Positions 47,659 to 57,992 of a DNA stretch of 64,000 nt are shown here, piece after piece. The number at the start of each line of letters is the position of its first letter. Positions within the stretch are counted from its first letter, which is position 1. The DNA is taken from assembly GCA_946894095.1 (NCBI GenBank), contig OX335665.1, positions 7,450,001 through 7,514,000 of the forward strand. Direction: 5' to 3'. Origin of the DNA: Incurvaria masculella (Eukaryota; Arthropoda; Insecta; Lepidoptera; Incurvariidae). The notes below the pieces were generated by a model, which ran no database searches, was not told the origin of the DNA, and saw only the letters and a list, made by a program, of their open reading frames with translations. The position numbers and the translations under genes were made by a program.

Positions 47659-47729
47659 GTGGGTGCGCCGACACGCCGCGTCACCTACCTACACCGCTCC
47701 CCCGTACACGAACACTACACGGGACACAG

Positions 47730-47809
47730 ATAGAGCCGCTTCAGTGCCACCTCTGCCTGAAGCATCTGACGCGGCGCTCGCGACTCACGGCTGGAAACCG
47801 GTAATTATG
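47730..47809 (+). pseudogene. Truncated third copy of exon 14
   Basis: A third copy starts after GGACACAG at 227 bp spacing. It keeps the codons for the CHLCLK segment of finger 7 but is cut off after about 55 bases of good match; no donor follows. Intronic relic. Confidence 0.8.
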
Positions 47810-49190
47810 GTTTTGATTATTTTCAGTCCTCATCAGTCACGTATTTGTGTGATTTGGCCGACTCCAGCCACTTGTTCATCAAAGTTTCCGTGAGGCGAAA
47901 TTTTTTAGATGGTTGAGGGCCAAGGGATTCACCTCAACCAGTCCCCTGGACGACACGTTCCCACTACTTGTTTTATTCACACTTGCAAACACACCTCACG
48001 TGTGTGAGGTGTGTTTGCAGGATACGATCAACGCCAATTGACGTTTTTTTTTATTAGGTTGATCAACCAGAGTACAGCTCTAACATTCATATAAGAAAAA
48101 ACACATCAACATTCAGCCCGAGTGCACTCTCAGTAAAAGACAAACACAACGTGTATAAGTAGAATGCATCTTAACCTAATGCGAATATTCAGTGACTAGT
48201 CTAATAAAGGTAAAAATTAAGAAAGTAAAAAATAATAATTTATAAAACAAACGACTTAGTACTTAGCTAACTAAAAATATTGTAACGTTAAACTAAGAAA
48301 GAGTCGGTTTTAAAAATATCGATTAAGTGCTTTTGTCAACGTTTGAAATGAACATGAATTTAAATCAAAACCCCATGTGTGATACCAAATTGTAATTTTT
48401 CGACAATCTTGCCAGTGGAGAGTGTATATCTAGATTGGTCCGATATTATTTTATATCTAATGGAATGAAATTGGCTGGTCTTGCACTGGTTCTTGGAATT
48501 CTAAAATTAACCTGTTTTAAAAGAAATGGCCAGTTTATTAGAATGTTAATAATTTTGAAAAGGGTTAGTAAATCGGAAACGAATCTGCGCCGTTCGAGTG
48601 ATTGCATAATAAAGTGTTTCAATCTATCCAGCGCCGGATTTAAGGGAGGGCATCTGGGGAAACTGCCCGGGGCCTCCACAAGAGAGGGGCCTCCACATTA
48701 ATTTTACTAATTTAAGGAAAGTTTGAGCACTAATTTTATAACGAAAATATGTTAAATTTATCGATTTAGCAGTTTTTAATATGTTTTCGTTATAACAGTG
48801 TGTTTTTTTAACATTTATAATTACACTTAGGGAATACTGAAAGTTTCTGGCTTCTGATAAGCAAAACCAGATGTTACATTAGTGATACATTTATAGTTTT
48901 TCACAATAAATGATTGTTTGCATTATTTGGAACACATGCTAAAAGCAGTTCGACCAGTCTTCCTTCCCCTCTTCAATGTCTCTGTGAAACGTATGCACCG
49001 CCGTTTCCAGATTATTTGAATAATAATAAGGGGCATCCACTCCTTTGTTGCCCTGGGGCCTCCACAACTCTAAATTCGACCCTGAATCTATCTATGTAAT
49101 GTGGCAAAGATCTGGTTTTGTTTTGCGAAAATGATAGATGATATAGAAATCGCTTTGATATAGAATTCGCACGATGTTTTTGGTGTCCAG
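47810..49190. other. Intron 14 remainder with a small hairpin
   Basis: TGCAAACACACCTCAC (47984-47999) and GTGAGGTGTGTTTGCA (48004-48019) form a perfect 16-bp stem with a 4-base loop. 48660-48700 and 49040-49070 share GGGGCCTCCACA, a short direct repeat. Otherwise nothing. Confidence 0.5.
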
Positions 49191-49317
49191 GAGCACGCGT
49201 GGACTTCGGAGTGTGCGATCAAGCAGGATGAGCCCAAAAAAGCCGAGGAGGCGCCGGGCTCGCCGAAGAGCGGTGTGGTTACCATGCACATTGAGAACCT
49301 GGATTCCGACGCGAAAG
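49191..49317 (+). CDS. Zinc-finger protein, exon 15 (end of finger 8, acidic linker)
   Basis: Acceptor TTTTTGGTGTCCAG, donor AAAG|GTAGGC, phase 0 in, phase 1 out. It encodes EHAWTSEC, giving finger 8 a C2HC ending (H-x5-C), then IKQDEPKKAEEAPGSPKSGV and a short acidic tail LDSDAK. Confidence 0.82.
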
Positions 49318-49691
49318 GTAGGCTCTCATGTCATCGAACATTGGTTAATTTCAATGTTAAAGTACACATTTGCAGCAGAGTTTTGAACCTGCTTCGCTGT
49401 CATAATGGCCGACGTGTCGGATCGTCCTCGGAAAAGTCGATCGATGAACAACTGGTTAATCACTGCTGCACAATCTCTTAATACGCCTCTGCAATCATCC
49501 TAGATGATTTCTTTGGGTTTTTTTAGAAAATTTCTGCTAAAAGGCTTTTAGCTGCCACCCTGACGGATTCAGTCAACCATATAACGAAGGCAAGAAGAGG
49601 AGACAAGTCAAAGATTTTGCTTCCACAATGTTTGGGGCCCGTTATGCCAGAAGATGGCCAAATGGTTTATGAGTCTCGCACAACTGGCGTT

Positions 49692-49730
49692 TTAGCAATG
49701 AATGTTAGACATACTAACATTCATTGCTAA
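49692..49730. repeat. Perfect 17-bp hairpin in intron 15
   Basis: TTAGCAATGAATGTTAG, loop ACATA, then CTAACATTCATTGCTAA. Confidence 0.9.
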
Positions 49731-50040
49731 GCAAACAAACTTGAATCAAGGAAAGAAAGGATACTTATAAAAATTAAACAACCTTCTTCTTCTTCTGTTG
49801 TGCTCGAATCAGCGAGCCAATCGACAAAACATTAATGTACAGTCGTTTCCTCTGAAATCTATACACCGGATATAGAGACAAATTTGAGATCGCTGTTGCT
49901 CACGCTGACTTCAACCATTGAGTAAAAGGGACTTAGGAATTCCTTCTCATTCCCTCTTTCTCTATCCATTTGATAGGAAACTTACATACAAAGAGCAAAT
50001 ACACACCTATTAGTATACTGTTGTTGATGTTGTTTCCCAG

Positions 50041-50132
50041 AGTGCGATGAAATCGAACCGTTCACTTTACCAAATCCCCAAAACAAGATCCAAAATTGTC
50101 TGTTCGACCCCACCGACACACAGGAGTTACAG
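50041..50132 (+). CDS. Zinc-finger protein, exon 16 (linker)
   Basis: Acceptor GTTGTTTCCCAG, phase 1 in. It encodes ECDEIEPFTLPNPQNKIQNC and then FDPTDTQELQ. The donor CAG|GTTACC is weak but gives phase 0, as needed. No finger. Confidence 0.65.
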
Positions 50133-50449
50133 GTTACCACTATTGACAACTGTATTATTTTGAGCAATTTTCCTAATGATTAAATTCTTGAAAATATGAG
50201 AGAGTTCAGATTATGAAATAGTTGGATTGTTTACTTCACACTTAACTTACAACTAGCCGCAAATCAGTCATTAATACGATTACAATAGTCCAAATTTCAG
50301 TTTTAACTCGTGGCTTTACCCAAAGAAGTGTTATTATTTAAGTAGACTATTTTTATTTTCATTTAATTTTTATTAAATCAAGAATGAAAAAAAAAAGTCA
50401 TTTAATTTTTATTTTAGCCAGTATCGAAGTTGTTGATTTTAAAAGAAAA

Positions 50450-50674
50450 GCACCCTGCATTATTGCACCAGCCAATAAAGTTGCTTAAAGGGACACATTC
50501 TGTGAAGTAATGTCTAACGGAAAAAAAATCGTATTTTATTATTGTTACGTCAGTTAACAAAACTAAATAATCAATTTTGAAATGAGCTCTTTCCTTTAGT
50601 TTTCCGTTTGACATTACTGCACAGAATTCGTTCCTTATAAGCGGCACTATCGGCTGGTGCAATAATACAGGTGC
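50450..50674. mobile_element. Foldback MITE, 225 bp, intron 16
   Basis: GCACCCTGCATTATTGCACC and its reverse GGTGCAATAATACAGGTGC form the ends; arms extend about 75 bp (TAATGTCTAACGGAAAA / TTTTCCGTTTGACATTAC). No ORF. Confidence 0.8.
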
Positions 50675-50880
50675 TTATTTTTTCAATCATCTAGTCCGAT
50701 TCCGGGCAAGATTGTTTTTAAATAATCTAATAATGCAGTTTTTATTCTTATCAAAATCTGCCCCAGAACTCCTTTGATAGTTTCTCGCTATTTCTAATAG
50801 TTTCCGATTTCGCTATGACTAACTTGAAAAATTCAACGTGCATACTGGATTGTTTGAAGACGATGCAATATTTGCTCCAG

Positions 50881-50969
50881 CGCATGATATCGGAGATGAC
50901 CGTGGAGACGCGGCGGCTGATTCGGTTGGTGAAAATTGAAAAGGCTTTTCGCTGCGAGTACTGCGAAGA
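50881..50969 (+). CDS. Zinc-finger protein, exon 17 (start of finger 9)
   Basis: Donor GAAGA|GTGAGC, phase 2 out. It encodes RMISEMTVETRRLIRLVKIE and KAFRCEYCE, the Cys pair of finger 9. The acceptor TTTGCTCCAG at 50880 is my best choice because it gives phase 0. The frame is open for another 60 bases upstream (TCILDCLKTMQYLLQ), so an earlier acceptor near 50859 is possible. Confidence 0.7.
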
Positions 50970-51339
50970 GTGAGCGTTGAAACCTTCTCCTTTCCCATCC
51001 TAGCCATTTTCCCTTCGTATTAACGTTTCACAAAAAGGCTTTATACTTTTTGTATCCACAATAATGTGATTTCATTCGTGGTGATGATTGTAAATTATTT
51101 TATCTAGTTTGGTTAGGAAATGTATCAGCTGAGTTTTTCTTAAATTGTATATTTCTTGCTTGTAGAATATTGTTCACAGTACATTTAAAGAAAACTACGC
51201 ATTTTCACCATTGCGTTTTCCAAATTTCCAAATTATTTTTCATTAAACATATATTTCTTTATTTATTCCATTGGATGTAAATTAAACACTCGGACTCGTC
51301 ATGAAATACTGTGTGATCCAATCTTGTGTTATTTCTTAG

Positions 51340-51447
51340 CGTGTTCTACGTGGAGAGTTCGCTGAACTTGCACCGGGCTCAACACAAGGGTGTCAAGAAT
51401 CCCTTCACCTGCCACATCTGCAAAGTCAGCTTTCCAACTTACTCCAG
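51340..51447 (+). CDS. Zinc-finger protein, exon 18 (end of finger 9, start of finger 10)
   Basis: Acceptor TTATTTCTTAG, donor CTCCAG|GTTCGT, phase 2 to 2. It encodes VFYVESSLNLHRAQH, completing finger 9, then GVKNPFTCHICKVSFPTYS, the first part of finger 10. Confidence 0.86.
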
Positions 51448-52165
51448 GTTCGTATTTTCCAACTTCTGTTATATCCGTACCAGTATTTTTAATTTCTTGC
51501 TACACATTATTTTTGTTTCATTATAGCACGAACAAGCAAGGGCACCTTCATTCTTTTTCACTTAAATGCAGGATTCGGGTGTTCTAAGGAAAACAAGCAC
51601 TGAAAAGGTTTGGAAGCAGAGCACCCTAACATAAATGGCTATTGAATTAACGGAAACAATATTAGGTCAAACGATAGCATAGAATAACAAAGAAGTACAA
51701 ACTATTCATTCCTTTTTTTGCATTTCTGTGGTTACCTGCCATCGACATCAATGTTACCTGCTATTTCGAACGCTAGCTTACTGTCACCATATATGCTCTT
51801 TTAAGTTTTTACTTATTAATCCACCCGTCTTTAATTTTTAGTTTTTTTTATATTTAGGCACATCGACAGTAAACACACATAATTTACATTAAAGTATAAT
51901 AAAATATACTCCAATGATTGAGTAATGCTCTCACATGGTGTAAGGACCTATTGTTGTTTATTGTTTATTCATCATCCGTAGACAGTACACTGCACTCGGA
52001 TTTGTCATATTTTATCATTTTATCATTAGCCAGTTCGGCAGTCCCATTATAGGTGTACACAGCATTCAAGTGCAGAGTTGTTCCGTCCGGAGAGTATAAT
52101 CCGTCTAAAGACTACCACATTTACAGTCATAGTGACAGCCCTACCTATCGGACAGATCCGTCAAC

Positions 52166-52415
52166 TGGGGGGTTACCATGGTAAGAGCGAGTGAGCCAGG
52201 TGAAGAGCAGGTGAACGAACAAGGGAGTGCTTAAATCTGACGTTTCGTTTCATTTTGTACCATGCTAACTGTCAAACGACGTGTTATTCGGCCAAGCGAA
52301 CTGAAATTTACCAGTTGGTATGGTACGATTTGCTGCAAAGCATTGTATTAATTCACAATTTTGCCAGTTCGCCTGGTATTCATCTGGTGACTTATTTACC
52401 ATGGTAACACCCGGT
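52166..52415. mobile_element. MITE with GGTTACCATGGTAA ends
   Basis: GGGGGGTTACCATGGTAAG at the left and TTATTTACCATGGTAACACC at the right; arms contain GAGCCAGGTGAAGAGCAGGT and TTCGCCTGGTATTCATC. Arm sequence also forms the 43-kb minisatellite. Confidence 0.82.
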
Positions 52416-52673
52416 AGGAAACAATTTTCAACACAGCATCACAATTATTAAACATTAATTATTGACATGGCAACAGGTACCTACCTACTTGCTGAAAACA
52501 AACACCTTGCAGTCAGTGCTACTCAGGTAGTACTGACCCCTTAGGAATAATGCTGAGATGGAACATTTTGATTTACAACTACCTCATTAGGATTTCTATT
52601 TGCCTTTTGCATATTTGTAAATTTGAATTTGAATTTGAAAACACGCGCAATACTTCAATGACGTATCGACGTC

Positions 52674-52860
52674 ATCGAATGGGATGGTACCAAATTGAGC
52701 GGGCTTAAGCCTATCACTTAGTGGACCTACAGTTTTACATTGATTCCGAACCATGAAGCAGCTCGCATTCGAGACGAAATGCACTTCTTTAACTCAGAAA
52801 GAGAATGAAAATGGTAAACGTACGGGGTGTGGATTAAACCCATGCCCTTGAGCTAAATGT
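52674..52860 (-). mobile_element. tRNA-headed SINE, partial and old
   Basis: Reverse fragment: GGGATGGTACCAAATTGAGC, GACCTACAGTTTTACAT, CATTCGAGACGAAATGCACT. Ends 24 bases before exon 19. Confidence 0.8.
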
Positions 52861-52884
52861 ATCAGAACAGCTAAATGTCTACAG

Positions 52885-53047
52885 ATGCACGACGCACAAG
52901 ACGACGCACGGCTTCTTCAAGCGGTCCGTCGCGGAGGCGAAGCGGGAGGCCGGCGCGGGGGAGGCGGGGCGCGAGCAGGCGGGCCCGGCCGCCGACGGCA
53001 TCGTCGGCTACGGCGACTTCCCCGTCTGCAAGCACTTCCTATGCGAG
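52885..53047 (+). CDS. Zinc-finger protein, exon 19, copy A (end of finger 10, start of finger 11)
   Basis: Acceptor TGTCTACAG, donor GAG|GTGAGC, 163 bases, phase 2 in, phase 0 out. It begins RCTTHKTTH, providing both His of finger 10 (C-x2-C-x12-H-x3-H with exon 18). Then come an Ala/Gly/Glu-rich linker and FPVCKHFLCE, the first Cys of finger 11. Three more copies follow at 225 bp spacing. This copy is the only one with both finger-10 His. Confidence 0.86.
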
Positions 53048-53109
53048 GTGAGCATCTCTTAAGCAAGGTCCCGCGCCTCTGATGTACGTGCATCCACACC
53101 ATTCGACAG

Positions 53110-53272
53110 ATGCACGACGGACAAGGCGACGCACGGCTTCTTCAAGCGGTCCGTCGCGGAGGCGAAGCGGGAGGCCGGCGCGGGGGAGGCGGGGCGCGAG
53201 CAGGCGGGCCCGGCCGCCGACGGCATCGTCGGCTACGGCGACTTCCCCGTCTGCAAGCACTTCCTATGCGAG
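53110..53272 (+). CDS. Exon 19, copy B (possible mutually exclusive exon)
   Basis: Same 163-base length, acceptor TTCGACAG, donor GTGAACAT. It begins RCTTDKATH: the first zinc His of finger 10 is Asp. Because 163 is not a multiple of three and the phases are 2 in and 0 out, two copies cannot be used together in frame; a transcript could use one of them. The introns between copies would be only 62 bases. Confidence 0.5.
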
Positions 53273-53334
53273 GTGAACATCCCTTAAGCAAGGTCCCGCG
53301 CCTCTGATGTACGTGCATCCACACCATTCGACAG

Positions 53335-53497
53335 ATGCACGACGGACAAGGCGACGCACGGCTTCTTCAAGCGGTCCGTCGCGGAGGCGAAGCGGGAGGC
53401 CGGCGCGGGGGAGGCGGGGCGCGAGCAGGCGGGCCCGGCCGCCGACGGCATCGTCGGCTACGGCGACTTCCCCGTCTGCAAGCACTTCCTATGCGAG
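53335..53497 (+). CDS. Exon 19, copy C (possible mutually exclusive exon)
   Basis: Practically identical to copy B, with the same His-to-Asp change and the same acceptor and donor. The near-identity of B and C points to very recent duplication or gene conversion. Confidence 0.5.
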
Positions 53498-53559
53498 GTG
53501 AACATCCCTTAAGCAAGGTCCCGCGCCTCTGATGTACGTGCATCCACACCATTCGACAG

Positions 53560-53722
53560 ATGCACGACGGACAAGGCGACGCACGGCTTCTTCGAGCGGT
53601 CCGTCGCGGAGGCGAAGCGGGAGGCCGGCGCGGGGGAGGCGGGCCGCGAGCAGGCGGGCCCGGCCGCCGACGGCATCGTCGGCTACGGCGACTTCCCCGT
53701 CTGCAAGCACTTCCTTTGCGAG
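53560..53722 (+). CDS. Exon 19, copy D (possible mutually exclusive exon)
   Basis: Carries the Asp change and also FFERS in place of FFKRS, plus GGCCGC for GGGCGC. It ends TTTGCGAG|GTGAGC, a standard donor leading into a different downstream intron, so D is the copy next to the ancestral 3' intron while A has the ancestral 5' intron. Confidence 0.5.
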
Positions 53723-53857
53723 GTGAGCGAAACTGTGCGTCCTCTCGCTGCGTCTAGTCGCTGCAAGAAGGCGCAGAGTGCGCGTTTGCGTTTGCTGCTG
53801 AGATAAATAGTCTTAATGGAAACTAAGGCGGAGATAAATAGTCGTAACAGGAACTAA

Positions 53858-54027
53858 GGCTGAGATAAATAGTCGTAACAGGAACTAAGACTAACGAAAA
53901 GTAGTACTTTGTGACGTCAATTGGCATTACTTTGAGATTTCGTCCATACAAAACTTGTCAAAGTGACGTCACAAAGTACTACTTTGCGTTAGCATTAGTT
54001 TCGGTGACGACTATTTATCTCAGCCTA
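53858..54027. mobile_element. Foldback MITE with partly duplicated left end
   Basis: GGCTGAGATAAATAGTCGTA to CGACTATTTATCTCAGCC, with AAGTAGTACTTTGTGACGTC mirrored. Two extra partial copies of the left end (53800-53857) precede it. Matches 33946-34114. Confidence 0.82.
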
Positions 54028-54494
54028 AGACTAACGAGCGTGCAGGATGTGATCATTTTTATTCATAATTATTTTATTCCCTTTTATTTCCTTTTTATTT
54101 GATCCCAAACAGTAGGGCGCGCTTCGACGTCCGATATTAAAACATCCACTTTCAATATGAAACGTATCCCATGTTGAGATTCGCAATGCAAGCACACGTG
54201 CACCTTCTTTAGCGCTCACAGCAAGACTGATACTGACCTGTCGCTGTGACTGCGCGTGCGCCATGCGTCTTGTGGCTGCGTGAGAGTGAGCGTGCGATTT
54301 CACTAGCCTATCGTTGCGATTCGGCAATGTCCGGGGTTTTTATCAAAATATATAAAAATTGTCGAAAGCAGCCTGCTGTTGCGTCTAGTCGCCGAGCTTT
54401 CGCAGTCGCGTGTCGCATAGTGTACGCCTCCACTCGTTGATGCACGATCGTCCTCTGGAGTGTGAAGGTCACATTGTTAGGGTGGAATGTGCAG

Positions 54495-54610
54495 GACTGC
54501 GGCCGTTCGTACCTGCACTGGACGTACCTGCAGGTGCACCGGCGCATGAAGCACCCGGTCGGCAACTGCGTCCACAAGTGCGGAGAGTGCAGCACCACCT
54601 TTCCCAACAG
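54495..54610 (+). CDS. Zinc-finger protein, exon 20 (finger 11, start of finger 12)
   Basis: Acceptor GTGGAATGTGCAG, donor CAACAG|GTACCG, phase 0 in, phase 2 out. It encodes DCGRSYLHWTYLQVHRRMKH, finishing finger 11, and HKCGECSTTFPN, the start of finger 12. Confidence 0.88.
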
Positions 54611-54987
54611 GTACCGTGGCTTCTTGGTTAGGTTCGTTTATGTGAGATTCGGTAGGGTATGGTTAGTGTAGATCTCATTGGGATGTGTACTTATTTTAAC
54701 AGTCAAATAACTGCTTAAAAATGAAGATGGTATTTTCACATTAAAATGTGTTGACCGCTGGCAGAATGATTATTCTTTTAAAATTGTATGGTATCATACA
54801 ACAGTTATCTCTTTCTGAAAGTGTACGATCATAAACCTGGAAAGTTTGGAAAGTATCGTATGAAATTAGGCCTTCTAAATATTTGTTTGGAGATTTTTGG
54901 GAATCGAACGTTACTGTAACTCGACCGAAGGCGCTAAGAAGGCCAAGAGATATGTAAGTAACGCTATGAACAATCGTTTATTTCTAG

Positions 54988-55071
54988 TTGGGGTCTAGCG
55001 TACCACAAGCGCAAGATGCATGGACCTAACCCACCTCGTGAGGAGCGGAAGTCCAAGAGCTTTGATGTGAA
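54988..55071 (+). CDS. Zinc-finger protein, exon 21 (end of finger 12)
   Basis: Acceptor GTTTATTTCTAG, donor GTGAA|GTGAGT, phase 2 to 2. It encodes SWGLAYHKRKMHG, completing finger 12, and a basic linker REERKSKSFDVK. A TTAA-type MITE starts 10 bases past the exon end. Confidence 0.87.
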
Positions 55072-55169
55072 GTGAGTTTCTTTAAGAATGGCCCGTAAGC
55101 AATGCTTCCCATACAAAAGTAGTTTACCAATAATTTGAGAACCAATGTTCCAATTGAATTGGAATTTAA

Positions 55170-56274
55170 GGTGGCCCATCCCGCTCATCTCTCCATGCGA
55201 AAGGGGAAAAAAGATCACGCTCATATTTCTTGTCAGAGATCCAAAATTTTCCTCAAAATAGCTTTATTTGATCGAACTAGATATTCCGGGAGGTCACGAC
55301 ATTTTTGGTCACGATTAGGTAAATGGCTGAATCTGGGTTCACATGTTAGAGACCAACCTTCTGATGCTAAATATGTCGGTCTGCCCGTGCCAAGTGGTTG
55401 CGTTTTCTAGATTGGCTATATAAAATAGATGCTGGTATGTACCTGCTGATGAATATACTGATTATCTGGAAACATTGATACCTATTAATTATACAACAAT
55501 AACCAGACGGTTACTTAATTAAATACTCAAATAAACCTAAAGTTATATCTGTAACCTAAATTGCCTATAACTACTAAATTCAACCAAAGATTTGTTCAGT
55601 TTTTGTATTGCTAGGCAAGTATGTATTAATACTTTCATGCTTCGTCATTTGCATCCATTTACCATATCATATGTATTTTTTGTCACCATAACTACTTTTT
55701 CAGGCGCATTATCTAAGTAACGCAACCACTTGGAACAGGCAGACTAACACATTTAGCTTCAGAGGGTTGTACTTTATCCCGTGAACCCAGTTTCAGCCAT
55801 TTACGTTATCGTTACCATTTTTGTCGCGACCTCCTAGTCTAAGATGTCTGATGACCATTGGCATTGTAAAATTGTGTTTGGTTTCTATGTTATAAGGTCC
55901 GTAAGTTCGAATTTTTCGCGCGTTTTATACAATAACTTTGGAGGTGGATTACGCAATGATAAAGGAAGAATATCTCAAAAAGATTAGTCATCAGACATAG
56001 CTTATTTAATCAATATTTATGATCTATTTGGTTTTTGTTAGATTTTTGACTACAGCGGTCGTGGTTTACTTTTAACTATAAGTCATTTTGTAATTAACAT
56101 TTTCGTAAATCTTACCTAATCATACACTTTGCACATTGTCTTTTTTGTGGACATGTTGCATCTTCCTCATCACGGAGCCTGTCTTATTCTTTGAAACAGA
56201 GAAGGTTCCAGAGCGCAACAGCACGGTTTTGTACCGTGCCCGTGAATGAGTTAGACCCGCCGGGTTGGGCCACC
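55170..56274. mobile_element. Middle MITE (GGTGGCCC family), TTAA-flanked
   Basis: TTAA at 55166 and 56275; split by the inner element. Joined, the two halves match the 543-bp copies at 15 kb. Confidence 0.88.
55283..55841 (-). mobile_element. Inner 559-bp MITE with AGAT duplication
   Basis: ATTCCGGGAGGTCACGAC to GCGACCTCCTAGTCTA, flanked by AGAT at 55279-55282 and 55842-55845. The empty site is visible in the uninterrupted sibling near 15480 (reads CTAGATGTCTGATG on the other strand), so the boundary is exact. Confidence 0.9.
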
Positions 56275-57055
56275 TTAATATCTAATATCAGGCAACCAAT
56301 ACCTGTGTCTGCACGTTTTTTTTTCTGAAAAACCAAACCAAATCAAACGAAAACAAAAAGAAAATCTTCGTACGAATTTTGTTTTCTCTGTGGTTTGACT
56401 CAGGACAGTTATATATCTGCCAATAGACTACGTTGCTTACGGGCCCACCTTAAGATAGGCACACAAATATTGAAGCAATTAGTTTATCTAATCGATAGTC
56501 AATATTTCAAGCAAGTTTCGCTTCTCGTAGTCGAATAGGCCTTGAAAATCAGGAATCACCTTTGTTAAGTAACAGTCGAAGAGTTTTAAGATTTCAGTTC
56601 CTGAACTACATCGTATTCAAACCAGCGATGGGTGCACCCCATTCCGAGAACCCGCTTCCTCTGCTTTAGTTACTCCTTTTGACACTTCGCATTAGCATTA
56701 CTGACTCCTATTCCCATTCCCACTCCTCAATAAGTTATCCATTCCGTCTTATTAAAATCATTTCAGGCGGCCGAATTTGCTCATTCAAAAATTTCAATGA
56801 AAACTTAGGTACAATTTAAGACTTTTTCTATTATTATTAGCTATTCCAGATTGAAATTATAGACACTCCGGGGTTATATCCATTCCGTTGTAGAAGTTTT
56901 AACTTTTTCACATTTTGGTGGATTCTCGACGGGTTCTCGAAGTAACATCGGGCCTTTATTCCGGAGGTCATTCCGGAGGTGTGGAGTGGGAATTGGAATG
57001 CATTCCTTTTCGGAGCCGGAATGACCGATCGCTAATTCGAACGCTCGCTGTTCAG

Positions 57056-57165
57056 GTTGCCCTGCCGTGACTGCAGCGAGTACTTCAGAAACAAGAGCGC
57101 TCTGTACACGCACCGCCGCAAGGAGCACGCTTCGGAGCGCCAACCATACACGCCTAAAGGGCTCG
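57056..57165 (+). CDS. Zinc-finger protein, exon 22 (finger 13)
   Basis: Acceptor CGCTGTTCAG, donor CTCG|GTAAGA, phase 2 in, phase 1 out. It encodes LPCRDCSEYFRNKSALYTH and RRKEH, one complete finger 13, then SERQPYTPKGL. Confidence 0.9.
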
Positions 57166-57829
57166 GTAAGAATCGCTTGGGCTAATTGTTTCTCTTTATT
57201 TTTGTAAGTATAATGACTTCATGTATGCCTATATTATGTATTATATCGTACTATGTGCAGATCATGCAGTCATGGTTGCCTCGGTGTCCTGAAATTTCGT
57301 TTAAATATCTTCCTCCAAGTAATAATAAGGTTGCAAAAATATTGGAATAAAAGTCGTATGGAATAATGACGGGAAACCAAACGTCACAAACTGTATTGTC
57401 AGGATAGATTTATACAAAAAATCAATTTGGCTACACATTCGCTTACTTCGAAAACGCACGTCTGGGTAATTCGTCAATGTTTTCAATAGTATAGAAATAT
57501 TTAATCACTTCAGTACCTGATAGTATAATTGTATAGATCAGTATTATTCCTCATTTCAAAGATAAAATAGAGTTCTAGAGGAGAAAGAAATAGGAATTGC
57601 CGTAGAATCTTCGAATCTTTGTGAAAAGTCTACCCCAATAACATATGTGCATGCGTCATTAGTAAAATGTAATGTATCAATGAGATCGGAATTTTTATCC
57701 CATCTGTTCTAACACTTTCTGAATTCTAGGAATTAGTATTAATGTATCACAAATATAAGAGTAACTTCTAAAAATATTTATTTTGAATTGTACTAATGAA
57801 AAGCTTGGCGTTCGTTGCGCGTGCTACAG
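57166..57829. other. Intron 22, nothing recognised
   Basis: AT-rich, no repeat or gene seen. Confidence 0.4.
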
Positions 57830-57992
57830 GTCTGTTCTCGTGTGCGACGTGCGGCAAGTGCTACGCGGGCAGGCCCGGGCTGGAGGCGCACCTGCGCTCG
57901 CACGGCGCGGACGGGACCTGCGATGCGCCGTACGCGTGCGCTCGCTGCGGCGTCGCGTACGCGTCCTCCTCGCAACTAACGCGCCACGTCAT
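57830..57992 (+). CDS. Zinc-finger protein, exon 23 (finger 14, most of finger 15)
   Basis: Acceptor GCGTGCTACAG, donor GTCAT|GTGAGT, phase 1 in, phase 2 out. It encodes FSCATCGKCYAGRPGLEAH and LRSH (finger 14), then YACARCGVAYASSSQLTRH (finger 15 to its first His). Very GC-rich third positions. Confidence 0.9.

Larger units (their letters stand above)
55086..56449. mobile_element. Outer TTAA-type MITE holding two nested MITEs
   Basis: TTAA at 55082 and 56450. Ends GAATGGCCCGTAAGCAAT and GTTGCTTACGGGCCCACC. It contains the MITE 55170-56274, which in turn contains 55283-55841. It begins 10 bases after the exon 21 donor. Confidence 0.75.

Noticed and set aside
52885..53757. Repeated Arg/Gly-rich frames on both strands
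   Set aside because: Shadow frames of the GC-rich exon 19 copies; the frame that joins flanking fingers is the one annotated.
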